Shown here: positions 20,101-25,522 of the stretch, piece after piece | How positions within the stretch are numbered: position 1 is the stretch's first letter | How the letters are laid out: each line of letters begins with the position of its first letter | Origin: an uncultured Oscillospiraceae bacterium | Lineage (GTDB): Bacteria; Bacillota; Clostridia; Oscillospirales; Oscillospiraceae | Direction: 5' to 3' | DNA length: 64,000 bases | Assembly (NCBI GenBank): GCA_947599925.1 | Contig: CANQFT010000001.1 | Location: 1 to 64,000, forward strand | Translations under genes and position numbers: made by a program | Notes under the pieces: generated by a model | Database searches by the model: none | Told to the model about the DNA's origin: nothing | What the model saw: the letters and a program-made list of their open reading frames with translations, nothing else

Positions 20101-20917
20101 GACCCCGGTCGTGACCCCCGACAACGTGATCGATCCGCCTCAGGAGGGCCCGTCCAAGGACACCAGCCGTCGTCCCGGCGGCGGCAACCCTGGCACCATC
20201 GCTGGCGCCATCGAGGACGCCAACAAGACCGACGAGGGCAACAAGACCGAGACCACCTTCAATGCCAACAAGACCACCGACTCCGCCGGCAACACCGAGA
20301 TCGTGGTCAAGGACGAGACCGGCGAGACCGTGGCCGATGTGAAGATCCCCGCCACCATCCCCGACAGCGACGTGGTCTTTGAAGACGCCGTCGGCCACTG
20401 GGCTGAGGACGCCATCGAGGATATGGCCGCTCTGGGCATCGTCAACGGCATTGGCGACAACACCTACGGTGTGGACTCCGACGTGACCCGCGGCGCTCTG
20501 GCCACCATGCTCTTCCGTCTGGCCAATGGCAAGCTTGGCATCGGCAACACCTTTGGTGACGTAGCCTCCGGCGAGTGGTACACCGACGCCATCGGCTGGG
20601 CCGTGAAGGTTGGCGTGGTCACCGGCTATCCCGACGACACCTTCAAGCCCGGCGACAGCATCACCCGCGAGCAGCTGGCCACCATGCTGGCCCGCTTCGC
20701 CAAGCTGGTTGGCCTGGACGTGAGCGCCGACTCCAGCGATCTGGCTGGCTACAAGGATGTCTCCGACGTGGACTCCTGGGCCACCGACGGTATGGCCTGG
20801 TGCGTGAAGAACGGCGTGATCAACGGCGTCAGCGCTGACTCCCTCAGCCCCGACACCTCCGCCACCCGCGCCCAGACTGCCACCATGCTGTCCCGCTTCA
20901 TCGACCTGCTGAAGTAA
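14192..20917 (+). CDS. Giant SLH-anchored PL9 pectate lyase
   Basis: 2241 residues from ATG 14192 (TTAGGAGGGAACACG). Sec signal 1-28. Three copies of a putative binding module (about 75-225, 436-593, 600-755; core FDDxF.PTQRF...VWWGNNGANR) alternate with fibronectin-III-like domains; the last two copies are nearly identical. A concanavalin-like region (about 990-1380) resembles that of the LysM-PL9 protein. The PL9 beta-helix begins near 1490; DGFGAKETCGAGNIFDG places the catalytic lysine at K1717, followed by NSDDGWDLFAK. Three SLH domains (about 2061-2241) anchor it to the wall. It should cleave polygalacturonate by beta-elimination at the cell surface. It is a paralogue of the LysM enzyme with a different anchor and more binding modules. 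Confidence 0.9.
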   Translation: MKRSTKQLLSMLLAIVMVIGLAVPAMAARPMGGDAVETPAGEAAPQVGHSGKTAQPVAELTAAGAKKTLNASEMTEFTNSGDQQKTDGATEVVDSFFTIHYGARDKCDANKKTFDDNFSATQRLNFGAATDFTKGTDYIEFTTTEPTLVKLWWVANKKDRPTAIYKSTDTATAVWSSGDPGEDNKLMMSSKYLADSATYYIGFPGSGGNYIFKIEAISVAAEPTTTNAALGKPSITVAANAETAGTYDVTVTGVAIGKVEDASYNVTQNAEKVVVSAYKNAASEAAASVTITKYTEASGSNVASFDLSKLGTGSYTFKAVAHQGETTTESATSAAEEYVLPLAKPEVTAKGDDGKVTLTWAAVAEATSYEVYQGETKLEVTPTEDKGTCTAVVTGLTNGTEYTFTVKALRADPQAETTSDAVTATPSVEAVGAPQTYTFNAGDITGYEKKTVTAARNYKAGTANHFTVYDNPGKSEVVSSDIATGGPFDDGFVPTQRFSTGGKFSTLDSGTISFDVAMSATIKVWWGNNGANRPVAIYQGTSTTPKATDGAQVAEKDNAIISTFKVTEAGTYTISGTSDVSGGIYIYKILVTETKPAETMTFNAGDITGYEKKTVTAARNYKAGTANFFTVYDNPGKSEVVSSDIATGGPFDDGFAPTQRFSTGGKFSTLDSGTIAFTTTEAAKVKVWWGNNGANREIAIYKGTSTTPLASDGSQIAEKDNAIISSFKTTDADTYTIGGTSGNSGGIYIYKITVTYGGGQDEVTVPWTSDAIGTPTIKSATAANGEIQAVVTGVGIGAVETDDAITTYADKVVVSLYNEAGTLVDSEDVTKLGGKTAENTVSFAPPATGKYTVKAAAVRDGETDIEGQASEPVTFTLPLAVPAIASASSNGAEAGAATVSMTVAWASVAEANSYNLYYRVKNAAEWSGPITVEDKGTSRTTATVTGLTAGETYEFAVEAVRNAGTINGVTVTAETTDKSAVEEGVALAKKTIPWTEVVFGTSTTDRFNAVVKPGLQLYDLNADKKDEPVETYTADGNESITVNDNGDYTLTLSGQEPRTIAGLTGDLNTDPEGRVLLFSHEGAGKIKEGEGADGQLFYYTAIPAGTNYTLTADAEVLRWITRDTQNGFGLAAMDRVADKSWTGSASSNSGNYWNNVYYAGAARGSFSYDSKNGKTYSNKDAGYDSATKYSYYMGPYAIVKTGTPLVNGVAYDGSAAPANYYERRFPLDTRLAIDGRTAKYESNTNRFNLIGNYTVSPKGYYATYDSASGWMKNYELTKVKIQLQKNNTGYISTMWDETGTNMLGQNIEYFVNGAMELSGDTPYHADDESGRKDIPELQQCLDSDFEYVGLFTSRDIDVLFTNVQLTTIDPADDAPAEKPPVTSIIPTMSISSGTSSNSADFTLSVTATVEGTVSVKQNGAALPEPYEIKYNASGETERLDIPVTLATGNTTFEVTFNPDPDQTLPPYTVLDNTNPITKTSVVTYNPNYKYLQNIYVSPKGNDNGFGTKSQPLDIYTAVSVVSPGQNIVLMEGVYNLQKGISIGRGMSGFDGTVTLQRAVLDENGDPVVDEETGAIVTEPFEKDARIYMVADVDENGDPVKVVLNGQRKYSVLTQGASYWVFKDFEVVGSSGTGFQVSGNYNLVQNVKLHDNLSTGLQISRFASGDRIPERNGAEPSIDGDLKITDWGDWPCNNIILNCESYRNYDSGYGGADGFGAKETCGAGNIFDGCAAYWNSDDGWDLFAKTEPDKGPLGRVTLKNCVTFENGYEVRKLDASGAATYDADGNAEMNYDAQGNIIKVPAGNGNGFKLGGSHLPGAHSITNSFAFYNKAKGFDSNNGPDIKVIDCTAYNNGEENVGLGSNFTPRNYKVEGTVSFKDDTMTGEKMADATPSANGDTSVYNYYQWDGTASKGVGTVSGNITAANFVSLDFDNTKWVNGAPRDETGALDLGTFLQLTGVTGAGATQDKVEPETPVVTPDNVIDPPQEGPSKDTSRRPGGGNPGTIAGAIEDANKTDEGNKTETTFNANKTTDSAGNTEIVVKDETGETVADVKIPATIPDSDVVFEDAVGHWAEDAIEDMAALGIVNGIGDNTYGVDSDVTRGALATMLFRLANGKLGIGNTFGDVASGEWYTDAIGWAVKVGVVTGYPDDTFKPGDSITREQLATMLARFAKLVGLDVSADSSDLAGYKDVSDVDSWATDGMAWCVKNGVINGVSADSLSPDTSATRAQTATMLSRFIDLLK
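15503..16455 (+). repeat. Direct repeat of ~489 bp inside the PL9 gene
   Basis: The block starting ACCTTCAACGCCGGTGACAT at 15503 recurs at 15992. The first ~230 bp are nearly identical, including synonymous positions; divergence rises after about 15730/16220. This indicates a recent in-gene duplication or gene conversion of one binding module. Confidence 0.9.
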
Positions 20918-20951
20918 GATAGCGCGAGCAGACCGACGATCCCAGCGCAAC

Positions 20952-20984
20952 AAGGGCCGCCCCAATTTTGGGGCGGCCCTTTCA
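20952..20984 (+). terminator. Terminator after SLH-PL9 gene
   Basis: AAGGGCCGCCCC / GGGGCGGCCCTT stem, loop AATTTT, followed by TTCAGTTTGT. Confidence 0.75.
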
Positions 20985-20995
20985 GTTTGTCACAG

Positions 20996-21075
20996 AAGCG
21001 GCGGGGCTGTCTCCTTCACATTTTTTTGCGGCCCCGCCGCGGCGCACGACCCAGCCGCAGGGCGGCCCTTTCTTT
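20996..21075. repeat. Dispersed composite palindromic repeat, copy C (degenerate)
   Basis: A weakened GAAGCGGC...CCTTCACA hairpin, then TTTTTTTGCGGCCCCGCCGC and GGCGCACGACC, matching modules 4 and 3 of the family in the reverse order to copy B. Modules 2 and 1 are absent. Confidence 0.5.
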
Positions 21076-21091
21076 TTCCCGCCGGATGTGG

Positions 21092-21263
21092 TATAATATC
21101 CGTGCTCGGTGTGCAACGCACACCGACCTGCCACTGGCAGGCGCACTTTTGCGGAGCAAAAGTGCTGGCACGAATGTTACACCATGGTCCAAACCGGCTT
21201 TGCCGGTTTGACGCCGCTCTTGCGGCGTGCAAGCCGCACAGCGGCTTGCAACTATGGTATAAT
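21092..21263 (+). other. Array of six short hairpins between two GGTATAAT boxes
   Basis: Between TATAAT at 21092-21097 and TATAAT at 21258-21263 lie consecutive hairpins at 21107-21125, 21127-21141, 21143-21165, 21191-21209, 21211-21228 and 21229-21249. Each has a 6-10 bp perfect stem and a loop of 3-4 bases, and their sequences differ. No coding potential is convincing here. The second TATAAT probably serves the barnase-like gene. The array is unexplained. Confidence 0.7.
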
Positions 21264-21285
21264 GTCCCAAAAGGAAGTGATCAGC

Positions 21286-21837
21286 ATGGGCCCACATAGA
21301 CCATGGACCGCGCTGCTTCTGGCGGCGGCCCTTTTCCTCTCCCTGACGGGCTGCCGGAGCGAGGCCCCGGCGCCCGCGCCGTCGATGGCGGAACTGACGG
21401 AGATCACCGCTCCGCCCAGCGACCTGCCCGGGCTTGAGGCGGAGCCCTCTCCGGCCCCCGCCGCGGAGGACAAGGCCAACACCGAATCCATCGACGAGAA
21501 CGGCTCCTACGACAGTGTGGACGATGTGGCCCGCTACATCGCCACCTACGGTGAGCTGCCGGACAACTACATCACCAAGGACGAGGCCCGTGACCTGGGC
21601 TGGGACGGCGGTTCCCTGGAGCGCTATGCCCCAGGGAAGTGCATCGGCGGCGACCGCTTTGGCAACTACGAGGGACTTCTGCCCAAGGCCAATGGCCGGG
21701 TCTGGACCGAGTGCGACATCGACACCTTGGGCGCCAACAGCCGGGGCGCAAAGCGCATCGTCTACTCCAACGACGGGCTGATCTACTACACCGACGATCA
21801 CTACGAGAGCTTTGAGCGTGTATACATAGAGGACTAG
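21286..21837 (+). CDS. Barnase-like extracellular ribonuclease lipoprotein
   Basis: 183 residues from ATG 21286 (AAGGAAG upstream; longer upstream reading lacks a ribosome site). A lipoprotein signal (LSLTGC, Cys near 23) is followed by a Pro/Ala/Glu-rich spacer to about residue 65. The C-terminal ~110 residues match the barnase family along their length: YIATYGELPDNYITKDEA, APGKCIGGDRFGNYEG, WTECDID, AKRIVYSNDGLIYYTDDHY. The catalytic set of barnase is kept: Lys of NYITK, general base Glu of WTECDID, Arg of AKRIVYS and His of DDHYESF. It should cleave RNA outside the cell, tethered to the membrane. No barstar-like inhibitor gene is adjacent. Barnase homology is strong; a role in nutrition or competition is inference. 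Confidence 0.9.
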   Translation: MGPHRPWTALLLAAALFLSLTGCRSEAPAPAPSMAELTEITAPPSDLPGLEAEPSPAPAAEDKANTESIDENGSYDSVDDVARYIATYGELPDNYITKDEARDLGWDGGSLERYAPGKCIGGDRFGNYEGLLPKANGRVWTECDIDTLGANSRGAKRIVYSNDGLIYYTDDHYESFERVYIED

Positions 21838-21844
21838 AACGCAT

Positions 21845-21876
21845 AAAAACGCCGCTGTGTTATCAACACAGCGGCG
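21845..21876 (-). terminator. Terminator of the first MATE gene
   Basis: Perfect stem CGCCGCTGTGTT / AACACAGCGGCG (21850-21876), followed on the minus strand by TTTTT. It lies between convergent genes. Confidence 0.7.
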
Positions 21877-21879
21877 AGA

Positions 21880-21974
21880 CTGTCAAAGAAGCGGCGAGGC
21901 CGCTTCTTTGACAATTTTTTTGCGGCCCGCCGAGAAGTATTTTTTGCCAGGCGCATATCCTGGCAAAAAATTTA
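21880..21974. repeat. Dispersed composite palindromic repeat, copy D
   Basis: Hairpin TGTCAAAGAAGCGGC...GCCGCTTCTTTGACA (about 21881-21912) followed by a T-run, a shortened GCGGCCCGCCGAG block and the TTTTTTGCCAGG...CCTGGCAAAAAA hairpin (about 21939-21970). Orientation is opposite to copy B. On the plus strand the first hairpin with its T-run can terminate the barnase-like gene. Confidence 0.75.
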
Positions 21975-23330
21975 TTATGCGTCTTTCGCGCCGCCTTTCA
22001 GCGTTCCGGCCTTGAGCTGTCTGGTGGTGGACCAGAGGATGGGGATGGACACCGCCGCCGTCAGCAGGTCCGCCAGGGACTGGGTGGCGTACAGCCCCGC
22101 CTCGCCCCAGAGCCAGGTGAGCAGGTACACCAGCGGCACGTAGAAAAGCCCCTGCCGGGCCACCGCCAGAAACGAGGCGGTGAAGGTCCGGCCCATATTC
22201 TGCATGAGCATATTGGTCATGGTGATCACGCCCAGGGAGAGGACGGTGACGCTCTGCCACCGCAGCAGGGCCGTCCCCGCGGCGATGACCGCGTCGTCGT
22301 CTCTGAACTGCCCCACGAGCCAGGGCGCGGAGAGGAACGTGACCGCGCCGAACACCGCCAGGAAGCTCAACTGCACCTTGAGGCAGAAGCGGATCAGGTC
22401 ATGGACCCTGTCGTACCGGCCCGCGCCCAGGTTGAAGCCGCACACGGGCTGGAAGCCCTGGCCGAAGCCGATGATGATGTTGTTGCCCACCAGCATGATC
22501 TTCTGCACCACGCTGATGGCGGCGATGACGGCGGCGGAGAAACTGCCGGCCACATGGTTCATGCACAGGTTGGCCACCGACATGACCCCTTGCCGCACCA
22601 CGCTGGGCGTGCCGTAGCGGAAGATGCCGCCCAGGATCTCTTTGTTGAGGGCCAGAGCGGGGCGCCACCGGCCCACGCGGCCGCTGATGTAGAACAAGAT
22701 GGCGAAGCTGACGAACTGGCCCGCGGCGGTGGCCACCGCCGCGCCCTGGACCCCCATGTGGAAGAGGAAGATGAACAGCGGGTCCAGGACCGTGTTCAGG
22801 ATAGCGCCCGCCCCCATGCCGATGGTGCCCCGGCTGGCGTCGCCCTGAAAGCGCAGCTGGTTGTTGATGGTAAAGGAGCAGGTGCAGAACGGGGCGGCCA
22901 CCAGGATGGGGGTCACATAGGACCTGGCCCCGGCCTCCAACTCCGGCAGGGCGCCCAACAGCCGCACCAGGGGCGACAGGAAGATCAGACCCAGGACCCC
23001 CAGCACCGCGCCGAAGGAAAAGCTGAGCACAATGGCGGTGTCCGCCATGCGCTTGGCGCTGTCCACGTCTCCCAGACCCAGCCGGTGGGCGATGTAGTTG
23101 CCCGAACCCTGCCCGAAAAAGAAGCCGAAGGCCTGGAGAATGTTCATCAGCGGCAGGGCCAGCCCCACCGCCGCGGTGGAGTTGGTGTCCAGCTGGCCCA
23201 CGAAGTAGGTGTCCGCCATGTTGTAGAAGGCGGTGATGAGCATGGTCAGAATGGTGGGCACGGCCATCACGCACACCAGCCGCTCCACCGGATCTGTGAG
23301 CATTTGCTTTTGTCGTTCTCTGTTGGTCAT
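21975..23330 (-). CDS. MATE-family multidrug/Na+ antiporter
   Basis: 451 residues from ATG 23330 (AGGGAGG about 11 bases upstream; the upstream in-frame start at 23375 lacks a site). Twelve hydrophobic segments in two MatE halves. The opening ERLVCVMAVPTILTMLITAFYN followed by DTYFVGQL is typical of bacterial NorM/DinF-like carriers that export cationic drugs or metabolites with Na+ or H+. It lies downstream of the orphan dctP-like gene on the same strand, but a terminator separates them. The substrate cannot be inferred. It ends at the edge of a palindromic repeat. Confidence 0.85.
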   Translation of the reverse strand: MTNRERQKQMLTDPVERLVCVMAVPTILTMLITAFYNMADTYFVGQLDTNSTAAVGLALPLMNILQAFGFFFGQGSGNYIAHRLGLGDVDSAKRMADTAIVLSFSFGAVLGVLGLIFLSPLVRLLGALPELEAGARSYVTPILVAAPFCTCSFTINNQLRFQGDASRGTIGMGAGAILNTVLDPLFIFLFHMGVQGAAVATAAGQFVSFAILFYISGRVGRWRPALALNKEILGGIFRYGTPSVVRQGVMSVANLCMNHVAGSFSAAVIAAISVVQKIMLVGNNIIIGFGQGFQPVCGFNLGAGRYDRVHDLIRFCLKVQLSFLAVFGAVTFLSAPWLVGQFRDDDAVIAAGTALLRWQSVTVLSLGVITMTNMLMQNMGRTFTASFLAVARQGLFYVPLVYLLTWLWGEAGLYATQSLADLLTAAVSIPILWSTTRQLKAGTLKGGAKDA

Positions 23331-23357
23331 GGGGAAACAAGCCTCCCTGTTTGTGGT

Positions 23358-23386
23358 AAAAGCGGGCGGGTCCACGACCCGCCCGC
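23358..23386 (-). terminator. Terminator after the DctP-like gene
   Basis: Stem GCGGGCGGGTC / GACCCGCCCGC with T4 on the minus strand, between the binding protein and the MATE gene. Confidence 0.75.
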
Positions 23387-23416
23387 CTCTGTGTTCCGGG
23401 CTGTCTCAGCTCCGGG

Positions 23417-24496
23417 TCATTCCCCGCCGTCCTGGGCCACGATCACCTGCATATCCAAAAGCTCCTGGGCGGTGCAGATGCCCTGCTCCACGCACTGGTC
23501 GTAAACCGGCAGCATAGCCGAGCGGAAAGCGTCCATCTCCTGGACCGTGGGGACGTAGATCTCCGCGCCGGAGTCCAGAATGGCGTCCTTGGCGGCCTGG
23601 TTGCCCTCGTCAATGAGCAGGTCGTTGTAGGCGCCCATGTCGTCGGCGCAGGTCCGCAAAATGTCCTGGAACTGGCTGGGCAGGGCGTTGAACCACTGGG
23701 CGTTGACGTAGAAGGGGTCCACATGGAACTGGTAGTTCACCTCGGTGAAATACTTCTGGACCTGGTAAAACTTCATGTTGGACACGTTGATCCAGGGGTT
23801 GTCCTGCCCGTCGGCCACGTTGGTGTCCAAACTCATGTAGAGGTCGGCGTAGGGGATGGAAATGGTCTCCGCACCCATGGCCTCAAAGGCCATGATGGTG
23901 GTCTCCATGGTGTTGGTACGCATCTTCAGACCCGCCAGGTCCTGGGGGCTCTTGATGGGCCGGACGTTGTTGGACATCTGGCGGTAGCCGCCCGCGTCGC
24001 AGAGGTTGAGGATGACGGTGCCGGTGGCCTCCTCCGCCTCGGCGCAGACGCGCTTGGCCAGGTCGCTTTTCAGCAGGGCCGTGATCTGGGAGCGGTTGGA
24101 GGTGAGGAAGGGCAGGGTGAACATCATCAGCCGGGGCGAGAAGTCATACTGGCCGCCCCGCATCCCCTGTATGGTCCCGGCCATGCACTGCTCCAGCATC
24201 TCCCGCTCCGAGCCCAGCTCGCTGTCCCCGATCACTTCCACCGCGATGTGGCCGTGGGTGGCGGCCTCCACGTCCTGGGCGAACTTTTCCAGGGATACCG
24301 ACCGGGGATTGCCCTGGGGCTGGGCGTGGGCAATGGTCATGGTGAAGAAGTCAAAGTCCTTGTAAGGGTCCTCCGTCTGCTCGTCCGAGAGGGCGGGCGC
24401 CTGGGAGGGCAGGGGCTTGGACGCCGGGGCGCAGGCGCAGGAGAGCCCGGCCAGGAGCCCACAACACAGGAGCAAAACCAGAAGTTTCCGTCTCAT
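23417..24496 (-). CDS. TRAP-type solute-binding lipoprotein (DctP family), orphan
   Basis: 359 residues from ATG 24496 (GGGAGGG upstream). A lipoprotein signal precedes the Cys region LSCACAP. The remainder is a DctP/TAXI-type periplasmic binding fold: AxGxPrSVSLEKFAQDVEAATHG, GMRGGQYDFSPRLMMF, LKMRTNTMETT with the conserved Arg that binds the carboxylate of substrates, and the WINVSNMKFYQVQKYFTEVNY region. TRAP systems import C4-dicarboxylates, sugar acids and uronates using ion gradients. The membrane partners DctQ and DctM are not in this window, so it must use a distant permease or act as a receptor. In a pectin locus a uronate ligand is plausible but unproven. Confidence 0.83.
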   Translation of the reverse strand: MRRKLLVLLLCCGLLAGLSCACAPASKPLPSQAPALSDEQTEDPYKDFDFFTMTIAHAQPQGNPRSVSLEKFAQDVEAATHGHIAVEVIGDSELGSEREMLEQCMAGTIQGMRGGQYDFSPRLMMFTLPFLTSNRSQITALLKSDLAKRVCAEAEEATGTVILNLCDAGGYRQMSNNVRPIKSPQDLAGLKMRTNTMETTIMAFEAMGAETISIPYADLYMSLDTNVADGQDNPWINVSNMKFYQVQKYFTEVNYQFHVDPFYVNAQWFNALPSQFQDILRTCADDMGAYNDLLIDEGNQAAKDAILDSGAEIYVPTVQEMDAFRSAMLPVYDQCVEQGICTAQELLDMQVIVAQDGGE

Positions 24497-24539
24497 AGAA
24501 GTGACCCTCCCTTTGCCGCTGATTGGACGGCATCCAGTC

Positions 24540-24591
24540 GGTATAATAGCCATGTTACAGCTATTATACCAAAGTTTCCCCGCCGGGTCAA
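24540..24591 (-). promoter_or_regulatory. Promoter of DctP-like gene with symmetric TATAAT palindrome
   Basis: Minus strand: TTGACC (24586-24591), 17 bases, TATAAT (24563-24568). The -10 lies in the right arm of a perfect palindrome (24540-24570, arms GGTATAATAGC / GCTATTATACC), so a second TATAAT points the other way at 24542-24547. Confidence 0.7.
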
Positions 24592-24619
24592 GGACGGACG
24601 GCGCTTTTGGACAGGTTTC

Positions 24620-24648
24620 TTGACGCGGGCGGCGGAAAGGGGTATGAT
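24620..24648 (+). promoter_or_regulatory. Promoter of the esterase gene
   Basis: TTGACG (24620-24625), 17 bases, TATGAT (24643-24648), closely followed by AAAGGAGGGGAGG and ATG 24673. Confidence 0.7.
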
Positions 24649-24672
24649 AGCCCCAAAGGAGGGGAGGACCCC

Positions 24673-25515
24673 ATGGAGCGCCACAGCTGGAATGTATACC
24701 AGGCCCTCGGCCTGGAGCGGGCGGGGACCGGCGGGGAGTTGACCGCCTGGAGCGTACAGACCCCGGAGGCCACCAGCCCCAGCCGGCGCCGTCCGGCGGT
24801 GCTGATCTTGCCCGGCGGCCGCTATGAGCACGTCTCCCCCAGGGAGAGCGAGCCGGTGGCCCTGCGGTTTCTGGCCAGAGGCTGGGTCCCCTTCGTCCTG
24901 CGCTACTCCACCGCGCCCAGCCGGTTCCCCGTGGCTCTGCGGGAGGCGGCGCTGGCCATGCGCCTCATCCGCCAGGAGGTGGGCCCGGCCCTGGAGGTGG
25001 ACCCGGCTCAGGTGGCCTGCCTGGGCTTTTCCGCCGGCGGCCATCTGGCGGGAACGCTGGCCACGTTGTTTGACGGGCCGGAGGTGGCTGATGTGGCGCC
25101 GCCGGAGGTGGTCCGCCCTGACGCGCTGGGGCTGTGCTACCCCGTGGCCGTCAGCCACGGCAGGACCCACCAGGCCAGCTTTGACAACCTCTGCGGCCAG
25201 GACGCCGGACTGCGGGCCCGGCTGAGCCTGGACCGCCTGGCCCGGCGGGATATGCCGCCCACCTACCTCTGGTGTACCAGGGACGACGCCTCCGTCCCCT
25301 GCCGCAACACCCTTCTGCTGGCCCAGGCCATGGCCGAGGTGGGCGCGGACTTCACCTGCCACGTCTACCGCCACGGGTCCCACGGCCTCTCCACCGCCGA
25401 TGTCCAGGCATTTCCCGCCGGAGGTATCCCGGCCCACAGCCCGGCGCTGGACAGCTGGCCGGAGGACATGATGGCCTTCTTTGCCGCCGGCGGCCTGGGC
25501 GTCCGGGACCAATAA
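24673..25515 (+). CDS. Alpha/beta-hydrolase carbohydrate esterase (BD-FAE/acetylesterase-like)
   Basis: 280 residues from ATG 24673, chosen for the strong AAAGGAGGGGAGG. No signal peptide, so cytoplasmic. The hydrolase fold shows an oxyanion-type LPGGRY (near residue 43), the nucleophile elbow GFSAGG (about 118-123), an acid in TRDDASVP and the histidine in HGSHGLS. This pattern is seen in BD-FAE/acetyl-xylan-esterase-like enzymes that remove acetyl or feruloyl groups from plant oligosaccharides. Beside a pectinesterase and a sugar importer, de-acetylation of imported pectic oligomers is a sensible guess. It converges on the intracellular methylesterase gene and shares its terminator. Confidence 0.78.
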   Translation: MERHSWNVYQALGLERAGTGGELTAWSVQTPEATSPSRRRPAVLILPGGRYEHVSPRESEPVALRFLARGWVPFVLRYSTAPSRFPVALREAALAMRLIRQEVGPALEVDPAQVACLGFSAGGHLAGTLATLFDGPEVADVAPPEVVRPDALGLCYPVAVSHGRTHQASFDNLCGQDAGLRARLSLDRLARRDMPPTYLWCTRDDASVPCRNTLLLAQAMAEVGADFTCHVYRHGSHGLSTADVQAFPAGGIPAHSPALDSWPEDMMAFFAAGGLGVRDQ

Positions 25516-25522
25516 AAAACAC

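Noticed and set aside
21109-21285. 59-codon upstream extension of the barnase-like gene
   Set aside because: It runs through the hairpin array and has no ribosome site; ATG 21286 gives a proper lipoprotein signal.
23330-23375. Upstream start of the first MATE gene
   Set aside because: It lies within the terminator of the DctP-like gene and lacks a ribosome site.
21845-24500. Barstar-like inhibitor gene near the barnase homologue
   Set aside because: Both neighbours are membrane or binding proteins; no small acidic barstar-like frame was found on either strand.
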